The notes under the pieces: generated by a model
Database searches by the model: none
Seen by the model: only the letters and a program-made list of their open reading frames with translations
What the model was told of the DNA's origin: nothing
In this document: piece by piece, positions 36,253 to 43,713 of the stretch
Numbering within the stretch: position 1 is the stretch's first letter
Layout: every line of letters starts with the position of its first letter
Program-made: the position numbers and the translations under genes
From: Streptomyces dioscori
GTDB lineage: Bacteria > Actinomycetota > Actinomycetes > Streptomycetales > Streptomycetaceae
Direction: 5' to 3'
Length of the DNA stretch: 64,000 nt
Assembly: GCF_003024195.1 (NCBI RefSeq)
Contig: NZ_KZ679040.1
Coordinates: 1 to 64,000 of the forward strand

Positions 36253-37878
36253 TCAGTGAAGCAAACGCTTCAGCCTGTGGCCCAGCACGGCCGCCGTCCC
36301 CCGCAGGCCCGGCGCGACCCGCAGGGCGAGCGAGCCCGCGTGGGTCGCGTACGGCTGGACGAGCAGGACCCCGTGCCGGGCGCTCGGCAGCACCGTCCGG
36401 CGGAGCAGGCCGGGTTCCGTGCTCGCGTGCGCGGTGGTCTCGCGGGTCGTGCCGTCGTGGAAGCGCAGGCACAGCCGCAGGTCCCAGGTGCCGGAGCCGA
36501 GCGCCGCCAGGTCGGCAGGCGCCTCAGCCGTCCAGGAGTCGACGGCGGAGCCGATGGTGCCGGGATCGACGTCGTCCGGGTGGAAGCGCGCGGTGAGCGT
36601 GAGGCCCGTCCGCCCGTCCCCTCGGTGCACGAACTCGGCGTCCACGGTCGCCGGTGCCGCGTCCGCCATCCGCCCGTACAGCTCGTGCAGGCGCAGCCGC
36701 AGGCGGGTGCCACGCGCGCGTGGCCGCAGTTCCGCGTCGACGGCCACCGGCAGGACGCGTACGGGCCGGTGCAGGAGGTGTTCCAGGGTGACGTGGGGCA
36801 GGTCGGCCGACCAGACCGGCGTGCCGTCCTTCGCCCGCGCGTACGGGGGCCGCAGCCGGGCCGGGCGCGCCGCGACCTCCCTGACACGGGTCAGGTCACG
36901 CGGCTTCTCCGAGGCCAGCACCACCTGGGCGATCACCCTGCCCGGCGCCGGGGCCAGCGCGAAGTCGGCCGCGTCGAACGTCGCGAGGTACGCGCGCGTG
37001 AGGGTCCACCACTCACGCCGGTACACGGCTCCGCGCAGATCCAGCTCACGCACGTACATCCGCAGCGCGTGGTCGAGGAACCGGGCACGGGACGCTCTGG
37101 CCAGCCGTTTCTCACCGGCGGCGAGGAGGATGTCGTACGCCGACGCGTGGGAGGTGATCCTGGCCCGCCAGTTGTCGACGCCCGACCTGTCCAGCGAGAT
37201 CGACAGGCGTGCGGCGGTGCGGCGCACGTGCCAGACGTAGACCGTGTCCGGGATCAGCGCGAAGCGCGGCCGGGCGGCGAGCACGCGCGCGGTGAAGACG
37301 AAGTCCTCGTAGGGGAAGTGCCCTTCGGGGAAGCGGATGCCGTGCTCGCGCAGGAAGTCGGTGCGGTACAGCTTGTTGACGCACAGCGTGTCGTGGACCA
37401 GGCGGACGCGCCGCGACGGGCGGGTCACCAGGGCGGCCCGCGCGTACAGCTCGGGCTGCCAGCGGACCTCGCGGCCCGAGGGGAGTTCGCGGCGCACGCA
37501 CAGGCCCGCGGCGACCTCGGTGCCGCGCTCGGTGGCGGCCGTCAGCAGGGCGTCCACCGCGCCGGGCGGCAGGACGTCGTCGCTGTCGAGGAACATCACG
37601 TACGGGGCGGTGGCGGCGTCGATGCCGTCGTTGCGGGGACTGCCGCAGCCGCCGCTGTTGACCTCGCGGCGCACCACCCTCAGGCGCGGCTCGTCCAGCG
37701 CGAGGCGGTCCAGGAGGTGTGCGCTGCCGTCGGTCGAGCAGTCGTCCACGGCGATCACCTCGCGGACCGCGGGCCCCTGCGCCAGCGCCGAGCGCACCGC
37801 GTCCCCCACATGGGCGGCGTCGTCGTACCCGATGACGACGACGCTCACCTGCGACGGGCGGGGAGTTCTGGCTCGCAT
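36253..37878 (-). CDS. Stand-alone GT2 glycosyltransferase
   Basis: 541 aa from ATG 37878, with GGAGG ~11 nt upstream; TTG 37896 is the only longer start. The N-terminal GT2 (10-~240) has intact VIAVDDCSTDGS, NSGGCGSPRNDG and MFLDSDD. It is strongly similar in layout to the first part of the 962-aa fusion protein (same NSGGCG-PRN segment and beta-rich middle) but ends before the TagF-like polymerase domain. It may be a chain-modifying transferase or a truncated relative. Confidence 0.88.
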   Translation of the reverse strand: MRARTPRPSQVSVVVIGYDDAAHVGDAVRSALAQGPAVREVIAVDDCSTDGSAHLLDRLALDEPRLRVVRREVNSGGCGSPRNDGIDAATAPYVMFLDSDDVLPPGAVDALLTAATERGTEVAAGLCVRRELPSGREVRWQPELYARAALVTRPSRRVRLVHDTLCVNKLYRTDFLREHGIRFPEGHFPYEDFVFTARVLAARPRFALIPDTVYVWHVRRTAARLSISLDRSGVDNWRARITSHASAYDILLAAGEKRLARASRARFLDHALRMYVRELDLRGAVYRREWWTLTRAYLATFDAADFALAPAPGRVIAQVVLASEKPRDLTRVREVAARPARLRPPYARAKDGTPVWSADLPHVTLEHLLHRPVRVLPVAVDAELRPRARGTRLRLRLHELYGRMADAAPATVDAEFVHRGDGRTGLTLTARFHPDDVDPGTIGSAVDSWTAEAPADLAALGSGTWDLRLCLRFHDGTTRETTAHASTEPGLLRRTVLPSARHGVLLVQPYATHAGSLALRVAPGLRGTAAVLGHRLKRLLH

Positions 37879-37931
37879 GACGTGCACGGCCTCCAAGGGG
37901 CGGAATGGTGGAGAGTGCTGAGTATTTTCCG

Positions 37932-39236
37932 TTAAGAGGTATTTACGGCACTTACCCTCTCATGGGGGAGATGGTGTACGTGGTACGGGGGTTCCGTCCC
38001 CTCGGGCCGCGACGCGGTGGGCCGGGTCGAAGCCGTCCACAGGCGGTGGAAGGAGAGCCCGGCGGCCGTCACCAGCAGGCCGTTGCGGACGAGCATCAGC
38101 AGGGTGCCCGTCCAGGTGCAGGCCACGACGTCGTCGTACAGCACGGGGTACGCGAGGGCGCTGACCGCGGCGGCCCCGGCGACCAGCAGCGCGACCGGGC
38201 GCTGCGTGGTGTGCCGGGAGGTCAGGCACACGGCGGCCAGGCCGATCAGCCACACCAGGTACTGCGGGCTGATGACCCGGCTCGTCACCGTGAACAGGAG
38301 CACGGCACCGAACGCGGCGTCGTACGGGGTCGCCGGCGTCCAGTGCCGTGCGCGCAGCCGCCACAGCAGCAGGGCGCCGAAGGCCGCGACGGTGAGCGCG
38401 AGCGACAGCGCGGCGACCGAGGAGACGTACGGGCCGGTGAACTCCATCGCGCCGTACCGGTAGCCCACATCGCCCGGCCAGCCCGCGTGGTGGGCGAAGG
38501 ACAGGGCCGTGCCGCCGAGCGACTCGATCTGCACACCCCGGCCGCTCTGCTGGTGCAGGAAGTCGAACGGGTCGCGGAAGAGGGCGGCGAGCGTCAGCAG
38601 CAGCACGCCTCCCGTGACGGCCGCCGAGGTCCACGCCTCCTTCGTCGTACGGCCCCGGGGCGTGCCGATCAGCGTCAGCGCGGGCCACACCTTCACCAGG
38701 GCGCCCAGGGCGGCGAACGCGCCGCACGCACGCGTGGAGCGCGACAACGTCAGCAGCGAGATGACGGCGAAGGCCGTGACCTGCACGTCGTAGCGCGCGA
38801 GGGGGATGTGCAGGAGGAGGGGCAGGGCCGCCGTCCACAGGGCCGCGCCGCGCAGGCTGCGGCCGGGGCGGGTGCCCGCGCGCGTGAGGACGACGGTGAC
38901 CAGGAGGTCGGTGGCCAGGGTGAGGGTCACGAACGCCTGGAAAAACGTCAGCCCCGGCAGCAGTCCTGGGGAGAGCAGGACGGGGCCCGCGCCCGGCGGG
39001 TACTGCCACAGGCGGTCGCCGGTCGGGAACGTGCCGGTGGCGAGGACGCCGTACCAGCGGGCGTACAGCTCGTGCACCTCGCGTGCGACGCCGCCGACGC
39101 CGAGGGGGGTGCGGCCGTCCTGGGCCAGCAGCCAGAGCATCAGGGTGCGGGTGGCCGACCAGGCCGCGGCGAGGATCAGGAGGTTCTTGCAGGACTTCTG
39201 CCAGGACTTCTGCCGGGACTTCTTCCGAGAGGTCAT
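37932..39236 (-). CDS. GT87-like (DUF2029) polytopic mannosyltransferase-type protein
   Basis: 434 aa from ATG 39236. It has a basic N-terminus (TSRKKSRQKSWQKS), about 10 TM helices, an early periplasmic loop with YARWYGVLATGTFP and DRLWQYPPGAGPVL (the GT87 pattern: Y-PP-), and IPLARYDVQVTAFAV. Family members use polyprenyl-phosphate sugars as donors on the outer face of the membrane. It diverges from the GT39-like gene, with a 90-bp shared promoter. Confidence 0.85.
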   Translation of the reverse strand: MTSRKKSRQKSWQKSCKNLLILAAAWSATRTLMLWLLAQDGRTPLGVGGVAREVHELYARWYGVLATGTFPTGDRLWQYPPGAGPVLLSPGLLPGLTFFQAFVTLTLATDLLVTVVLTRAGTRPGRSLRGAALWTAALPLLLHIPLARYDVQVTAFAVISLLTLSRSTRACGAFAALGALVKVWPALTLIGTPRGRTTKEAWTSAAVTGGVLLLTLAALFRDPFDFLHQQSGRGVQIESLGGTALSFAHHAGWPGDVGYRYGAMEFTGPYVSSVAALSLALTVAAFGALLLWRLRARHWTPATPYDAAFGAVLLFTVTSRVISPQYLVWLIGLAAVCLTSRHTTQRPVALLVAGAAAVSALAYPVLYDDVVACTWTGTLLMLVRNGLLVTAAGLSFHRLWTASTRPTASRPEGTEPPYHVHHLPHERVSAVNTS

Positions 39237-39326
39237 CCGGGGGATCGTAAGCCGCAAGGTGGCTGATATCGGCTGATGACGAGTCAATCAGCGGCAAAGG
39301 TCAGCTAGTAGCACAAGATCTGCCGC

Positions 39327-41267
39327 ATGATCGTCAAGCGTTCGAGGGGTGTTGTCCGGTCCGAGTCCGGGTCAGGGTCCGGGTCCGAGTCCGGGTCCGA
39401 GTCCGGGTCCGAGTCCGGGTCAGGCTCCGGGTCAGGCTCCGGCTTCGACTTCGGCGTCGCCGGTGCCGTGGTCGTGCCCGGGGTCGTCATGTTCGTGATC
39501 GGTCTGTGGGGGATCGACCGGGGCGGGATGTGGCGTGACGAGGCGGTCACCTTCCAGGTGGCGCGGCGGTCACTGCCGCAGATCTGGCAGCTGCTGCACT
39601 CCGTGGACGCGGTGCACGGGCTCTACTACCTCCTCATGCACCCCGTTCTCGCCGCCCGTCCCGGCGAGGTCGCGCTGCGCCTGCCGTCGCTCTGCGCGGC
39701 GGCCGTGACGGCGAGTCTCGTCGCGGCGCTGGGGGTGCGGCTTGCGCGTCCGCGGGTGGGGGTGTGGGCGGGGCTGCTGTACGCGGTGACGCCGATGGTG
39801 GGGCATTTCGCGCAGGAGGGGCGGTCTTATGCGCTCGTCGCCGCCGGGGTGGCGGGGGCTACGTTGCTGCTCTTGCGAGCGGTAGGTCCGGGCTCGGGTG
39901 TGTGTGCCGGGTGCGGGCCGGTGGGGGCGGGTTGCGCAGTTCCCCGCGCCCCTGGTGGGGGCCCGGGGTTGTGTGTCGGGTGCGGCGGGGTGGGGGTTTG
40001 TCGCGCAGTTCCCCGCGCCCCTGGTGGGGGGTGGTGGCGGTCGTGTGTTGGGTGGGGCGGGGTGGGGGTTTGTCGCGTCGTTCCTCGCGCCTCTGGTGGG
40101 GGGTGGTGGCGGTCGTGTGTTGGGTGGGGCGGGGTGGGGGTTTGTTGCGCCGTTCCTCGCGGCCCTGGTGGGGGGTGGTGCTGGGGTGTTTATGGGGGTG
40201 TTGTCGGGGTCACCGCGCTGCTTCATGAATTCGCCGTGCTGGTGCTGCTCGCGCATGCGGGCACGTTGGTGCTTGCGCGGGTGTCCCGGGCGGTGTGGTG
40301 GGGGTGGGGGCGGGCCGCCGCGGGGGCGGTTCTCGTGCTGGTTCCGCTGGGGGTGGTCTCCCGTGGGCAGGCCGGGCAGGTTGCGTGGCTCACGGCTCCC
40401 GGTGGCGAGGCCGTCGAAGAGCTCGTCCGGTCGTTCGTGGGGCCGGCCCCGCTGGTCCTCGGCCCGTATCTGCTGCTGATCGTGCTCGCCCTGTGCGGAC
40501 CGCTCGCCCGCCGCGGCGAACTCTCCCTCCCCGCGGTAGCCCTCCCGCTGCTGCTCGTGCCGCCCGCGACGCTCCTCGCCGTCTCGCGCCACTGGCCGCT
40601 CTTCGACGACCGCTATGTGCTGTACGCGCTCGCGGGCGCGCCCCTGCTGGCGGCGGCGGGCGCGGACCGGCTGGCCGGGGCGGCGGCCCGGCTGGCCGGC
40701 CGCCGGACGTGCCACGTCGGCGCGTACGCCGTCACGTGTCTCGGCGTGTTCGGCGTCGCGCTCGCCTTCGTCGCGCAGCTTCCCGTCCTGCGCGCGGACC
40801 GGGACCCCGCCCGCCGCCCCGACAACCTCGCAGCCGTCTCGGCCGCGGCGGCCCGACGGATGAGCCACGGCGACCCCGTGCTCTTCCTCCCGGCGCTGGC
40901 CAGGCGTGCGGCGGTGGCGTACCCGAAGGGCTTTCGCGGTACGGCGGACATCGCGCTGCGCGAGCCCGCGCCCGTCTCCGGAACCCTCTACGGACGCGAG
41001 ACCGGGCCGGGCGAACTACGCCGCCGGTTCGACGGGGTCGACCGCGTGTGGGTGGTCGCCGAGCCGTACGCGCTGCGGCCCGGCTGGTATCCGCCGGTCC
41101 CCGCCGAACAGGTCAAACTCGCCCTCCTGAAGGGGGAGTTCGTGCCCCGGGCCGAGTACGTGCGCAAGGGGTCGGTCATGCGGCTGTACGTGCGCCGGCC
41201 GGCGGAGGCCGTGCTCACCCCGAGCCCGGGGTCTCCTCCAGTGCCGCCGCGTCCAGTGCGCCCGTGA
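39327..41267 (+). CDS. GT39-like membrane glycosyltransferase interrupted by in-frame repeats
   Basis: A 646-aa open frame. The first periplasmic loop contains GGMWRDEAVTFQVARRSLPQ, the acidic pair expected of GT-C/GT39 enzymes. Two oddities stand out. Residues ~12-40 are a Ser-Gly/Glu repeat (minisatellite DNA), so translation may really start downstream, e.g. near residue 46. Residues ~194-288 are four 23/24-aa Gly/Cys/Trp-rich units coming from the dispersed genomic repeat, inserted between two TM segments (ATLLLLRAVG and VTALLHEFAVLVLL). The frame stays open. Function may be impaired. The 3' end overlaps ohrR by 53 bp. Confidence 0.7.
   Translation: MIVKRSRGVVRSESGSGSGSESGSESGSESGSGSGSGSGFDFGVAGAVVVPGVVMFVIGLWGIDRGGMWRDEAVTFQVARRSLPQIWQLLHSVDAVHGLYYLLMHPVLAARPGEVALRLPSLCAAAVTASLVAALGVRLARPRVGVWAGLLYAVTPMVGHFAQEGRSYALVAAGVAGATLLLLRAVGPGSGVCAGCGPVGAGCAVPRAPGGGPGLCVGCGGVGVCRAVPRAPGGGWWRSCVGWGGVGVCRVVPRASGGGWWRSCVGWGGVGVCCAVPRGPGGGWCWGVYGGVVGVTALLHEFAVLVLLAHAGTLVLARVSRAVWWGWGRAAAGAVLVLVPLGVVSRGQAGQVAWLTAPGGEAVEELVRSFVGPAPLVLGPYLLLIVLALCGPLARRGELSLPAVALPLLLVPPATLLAVSRHWPLFDDRYVLYALAGAPLLAAAGADRLAGAAARLAGRRTCHVGAYAVTCLGVFGVALAFVAQLPVLRADRDPARRPDNLAAVSAAAARRMSHGDPVLFLPALARRAAVAYPKGFRGTADIALREPAPVSGTLYGRETGPGELRRRFDGVDRVWVVAEPYALRPGWYPPVPAEQVKLALLKGEFVPRAEYVRKGSVMRLYVRRPAEAVLTPSPGSPPVPPRPVRP
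39361..39446 (+). repeat. Short tandem repeat (GGGTCCGAGTCC-type)
   Basis: Units of 6/12 bp (GGGTCC, GAGTCC, GGGTCA) are repeated about 14 times and encode (Ser-Gly/Ser-Glu)n at the start of the GT39-like frame. The pattern suggests replication slippage. The change of 6 bp per unit keeps the frame. Confidence 0.9.
39906..40190 (+). repeat. Four tandem in-frame copies of the dispersed repeat
   Basis: Units start at 39906, 39975, 40047 and 40119 (periods 69, 72, 72 bp), all multiples of three. The cores drift from GCGCAGTTCCCCGCGCCCCT (copies 1 and 2) through GCGTCGTTCCTCGCGCCTCT (copy 3) to GCGCCGTTCCTCGCGGCCCT (copy 4). They lie inside the GT39-like coding frame. Confidence 0.92.
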
Positions 41268-41694
41268 GGCGGTCGAGCCGGGTCCGCAGGTCCTCTATCT
41301 CGGCCAGCTCGAAGCCCGTCGCGGCGGCGATCCGGCGCGGTACGCGCAGCGCCCGCTCGCGCAGGGCGGTGCCCTCGCCGGTGAGCCCGACCAGCACGGA
41401 CCGCTCGTCCAGCGCACTGCGCTCACGGCGTACGAGAGAGGCCGTCTCCAGTCGCTTCAGCAGCGGCGACAGCGTCCCGGAGTCGAGCCGCAGGTGTTCG
41501 CCGACCTTCTTCACGGGCAGGTCGCCGTGCTCCCACAGCACGAGCATGACCAGGTACTGGGGGTAGGTGAGCCCGAGATCCTTCAGGACGACGCGGTACA
41601 GGCTCCCGAAGGCGCGCGAGGCGGCGTTCAGGGAGAAGCAGATCTGCTGGTCGAGGCGGAGGAAGTCGTCGTCGGGCACGGGCGTCGTGGTCAT
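41215..41694 (-). CDS. ohrR: MarR-family organic peroxide sensor OhrR
   Basis: 159 aa. The N-terminal reactive Cys19 lies in LDQQICFSLNAASRAF, the OhrR signature. The winged helix is YPQYLVMLVLWEHGDLPVKKVGEHLRLDSGTLSPLLKRLE, with a DERSVLVGLT wing. It represses ohr until Cys19 is oxidised by organic hydroperoxides or hypochlorite. It diverges from ohr with overlapping palindromes in the shared promoter. The last 53 bp overlap the convergent GT39-like gene. Confidence 0.93.
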   Translation of the reverse strand: MTTTPVPDDDFLRLDQQICFSLNAASRAFGSLYRVVLKDLGLTYPQYLVMLVLWEHGDLPVKKVGEHLRLDSGTLSPLLKRLETASLVRRERSALDERSVLVGLTGEGTALRERALRVPRRIAAATGFELAEIEDLRTRLDRLTGALDAAALEETPGSG

Positions 41695-41720
41695 GCCCCC
41701 AGGGTACCCCGGTGCGTCAT

Positions 41721-41745
41721 TTAGTTGTGCACAATTTAATTGTGT
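41721..41745. promoter_or_regulatory. OhrR operator
   Basis: Overlapping palindromes: TTGTGCACAA (41725-41734) and ACAATTTAATTGT (41731-41743) in an AT-rich island between ohrR and ohr. They fit the AT-rich inverted repeats bound by OhrR proteins. Confidence 0.75.
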
Positions 41746-41833
41746 GCTCTACTTGTGGTTGTCGGCGGCCGGGGACCGAGGCCGCGGGCCCGATGCCGAA
41801 TTTTTGTCTGAACCTCTGAGAGGGATGGTTTCC

Positions 41834-42247
41834 ATGGACGCGATCTACACCGCCGTAGCCACCGCCACCCACGGCCGTGACGGCCGCGCCTACAGCTCCG
41901 ACGGGCAGCTCGACCTGCAGCTCGGCATTCCCACGGAGATGGGCGGCAACGGGCAGGGCACGAACCCCGAGCAGCTGTTCGCCGCCGGGTACTCGGCGTG
42001 TTTCGCCAGTGCGCTCGCTCTCGTGGGGCGTGCGGCGAAGGTCGATGTCAGTGACGCCGCGGTGACCGCTGAGGTCGGGATCGGCAAGCAGGGGGAAGGG
42101 TTTGCCCTCAAGGTCACCCTGCGGGTGGAGCTGCCGGAGTCTGTCGACGCGGCTACCGGGCGGAAGCTGGTTGAGCAGGCGCACCAGGTGTGCCCTTACT
42201 CGAACGCGACGCGCGGGAACGTGCCGGTCGAGCTGGTCGTCGAGTAG
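41834..42247 (+). CDS. ohr: Organic hydroperoxide resistance protein Ohr
   Basis: A 137-aa protein of the OsmC/Ohr family, starting at ATG 41834 with GAGAGGGA upstream. Catalytic Cys56 (GYSACFASAL) and Cys120 (HQVCPYSNATRGN), plus Arg18 and Glu46 (NPEQLFAAGY), form the Ohr active site. It is a thiol peroxidase reducing organic hydroperoxides, re-reduced by lipoylated proteins, and is induced through OhrR. Confidence 0.96.
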   Translation: MDAIYTAVATATHGRDGRAYSSDGQLDLQLGIPTEMGGNGQGTNPEQLFAAGYSACFASALALVGRAAKVDVSDAAVTAEVGIGKQGEGFALKVTLRVELPESVDAATGRKLVEQAHQVCPYSNATRGNVPVELVVE

Positions 42248-42316
42248 TTTTCCTCGCCCCCGCCGCCCCTACCCTCCCCCAGTCTCGGCTTCGCTCGACC
42301 GGGGGGACCCCCATCG

Positions 42317-42425
42317 TCACTGCATGGGGGCTGCGCCCCCTCGCCCCCCTTTGCGCAGTTCCCCGCGCCCCTAGGTACCTAGGGGCGCGGGGAACTGCGC
42401 GGCTCGCCCCCACCGGCCCGCAGGC
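42317..42425. repeat. Composite repeat with perfect 48-bp palindrome
   Basis: A small hairpin GGGGGCTGCGCCCCC (42326-42340) is followed by two opposed copies of the dispersed repeat. These form a loop-less perfect palindrome from 42353 to 42400 (24-bp arms, centre AGGTACCT), continuing into CCCCCACCGGCCCGC. It lies between convergent ohr and the membrane-protein gene, whose stop codon (42379-42381) is inside it. It is probably a bidirectional terminator. Confidence 0.9.
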
Positions 42426-43713
42426 CAAGTCCTCCTCCAGCGGGGGTTCGGGGGCGGAGCCTCCGAGTCAGTGACGGGAACGGGTAGGGGCGGCGGGGGC
42501 GGAAACTCTCCCCCGTCCACCACAGCGGGACCCCCACCACCGCCACCAGCCACACCATCACCATCAGCCGGTCGATGGCGATGTCCGGGTGCGCGGCCAT
42601 GCTCAGCATCCCGGTCGACGCGGCGCCCACCAGCAGCACCCCGAACGCCGGCCGCACCCGGAGCGCCCCCCAGACCCCCGCCCCGACGAGCACCAGGAAC
42701 AGCGGCTCGGCCAGTTGCCGGCGCAGCCACTCGATCCAGAAGTTGACCTCCAGGTGGAGGAACTCCCGCCAGGGCCGCTCCCGGTCCGGCCGGAGGAAGT
42801 GGTCGGTGAGCAGGTCCTGGAGGCTGTCCGACTCCGAGGGGTAGTGGAGGAGCCGGGCGAGCAGGACCGTTCCCACGGCCGCCCCCACCGTCACCTTCAG
42901 CAGCGTCTTCACGCCGTCCCCGACCGCCCGCCCCGACCTCCTGCGGTGCACGCCGATCACGCAGCACGCCCCGGCGAGACACACCGCCAGGAACAGCGCC
43001 TGCGAGTGCTTCACGGTGAAGAGCAGGGCCAGGGAGAGGGCGACCACAGGGCCCGCCCGCCGCCCGCGCAGCACCAGCGCGCAGCCCCACAGCGCCGCGA
43101 GGGTGAGCGCCAGCATCGTGCCCTCGGTCATGGGCCGCATCGCGGTCACGCCCGTGGGCAGCACGTAGTACAGCGCCTGCCCGGCGAGCGCGGGCCCCAC
43201 CGGCACGTCCAGCGTCCGCAGGAGCAGGAACACCAGCACGCCCCCGGCCGCCGCGACGCACACCCCCGCCGCCCACAGCCCCCATGTCACGCCGAAGACC
43301 GTCACGAACGGCAGGAGCAGCAGTGGATAGCCGGGCCGCACCTCGAAGATCCGCATGAACCGCTCGCTCATGAAGGGCGCGGTCCAGCCGGAGGTCTGTC
43401 CCGCGTCGAGCCGCCGGCCGACGCTCCAGTGGTAGTAGCGGTCGCACTCCGCCCGGATCCCCGGACCCGGATCGGGGGCACGGAAGCGCCGGACGTCCAC
43501 GCTGTGGTTGCGCGAGGCCGTCTCGCCCCGGCTCGCGCACACGTACGCGATGCTCCGCCCCGCCGCCTCCGTCTTGTCGGCGCCGCCCAGACTCAGCGCG
43601 TACGACAGGTAGTTGCGGCTGTCGGGGGTGTCCCGGCCGGTCACGTTGGCGAGTTGGAGGCAGCCGAACAGGGCGGCGAGGAACAGCACCCACGCGGCGG
43701 GGCGAGCCTTCAT
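42379..43713 (-). CDS. Polytopic membrane protein of the wall-polymer region
   Basis: 444 aa from ATG 43713, overlapping the upstream stop as ATGA. N-terminal TM, a ~100-aa extracytoplasmic loop (DTPDSRNYLSYALSLGG; YYHWSVGRR), then ~8 TM helices with FEVRPGYPLLLLPFV and VKHSQALFLAV. The topology resembles GT-C glycosyltransferases, but no family is assigned with certainty. The C-terminal ~15 residues are translated from the dispersed repeat, and the stop codon is in its palindrome. It is coupled to three GT2-TagF-like genes. Confidence 0.75.
   Translation of the reverse strand: MKARPAAWVLFLAALFGCLQLANVTGRDTPDSRNYLSYALSLGGADKTEAAGRSIAYVCASRGETASRNHSVDVRRFRAPDPGPGIRAECDRYYHWSVGRRLDAGQTSGWTAPFMSERFMRIFEVRPGYPLLLLPFVTVFGVTWGLWAAGVCVAAAGGVLVFLLLRTLDVPVGPALAGQALYYVLPTGVTAMRPMTEGTMLALTLAALWGCALVLRGRRAGPVVALSLALLFTVKHSQALFLAVCLAGACCVIGVHRRRSGRAVGDGVKTLLKVTVGAAVGTVLLARLLHYPSESDSLQDLLTDHFLRPDRERPWREFLHLEVNFWIEWLRRQLAEPLFLVLVGAGVWGALRVRPAFGVLLVGAASTGMLSMAAHPDIAIDRLMVMVWLVAVVGVPLWWTGESFRPRRPYPFPSLTRRLRPRTPAGGGLGLRAGGGEPRSSPRP

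Noticed and set aside
39906..40190. CRISPR array
   Set aside because: Units are contiguous 69/72-bp repeats without unique spacers and lie in a coding frame; no cas genes.
39898..40479. Alternative +1 frame across the in-frame repeats (FVAQFPAPL-type, hydrophobic)
   Set aside because: Looks membrane-like, but upstream and downstream GT39 motifs lie in the other frame, and the hydrophobic pattern is a by-product of the repeat.
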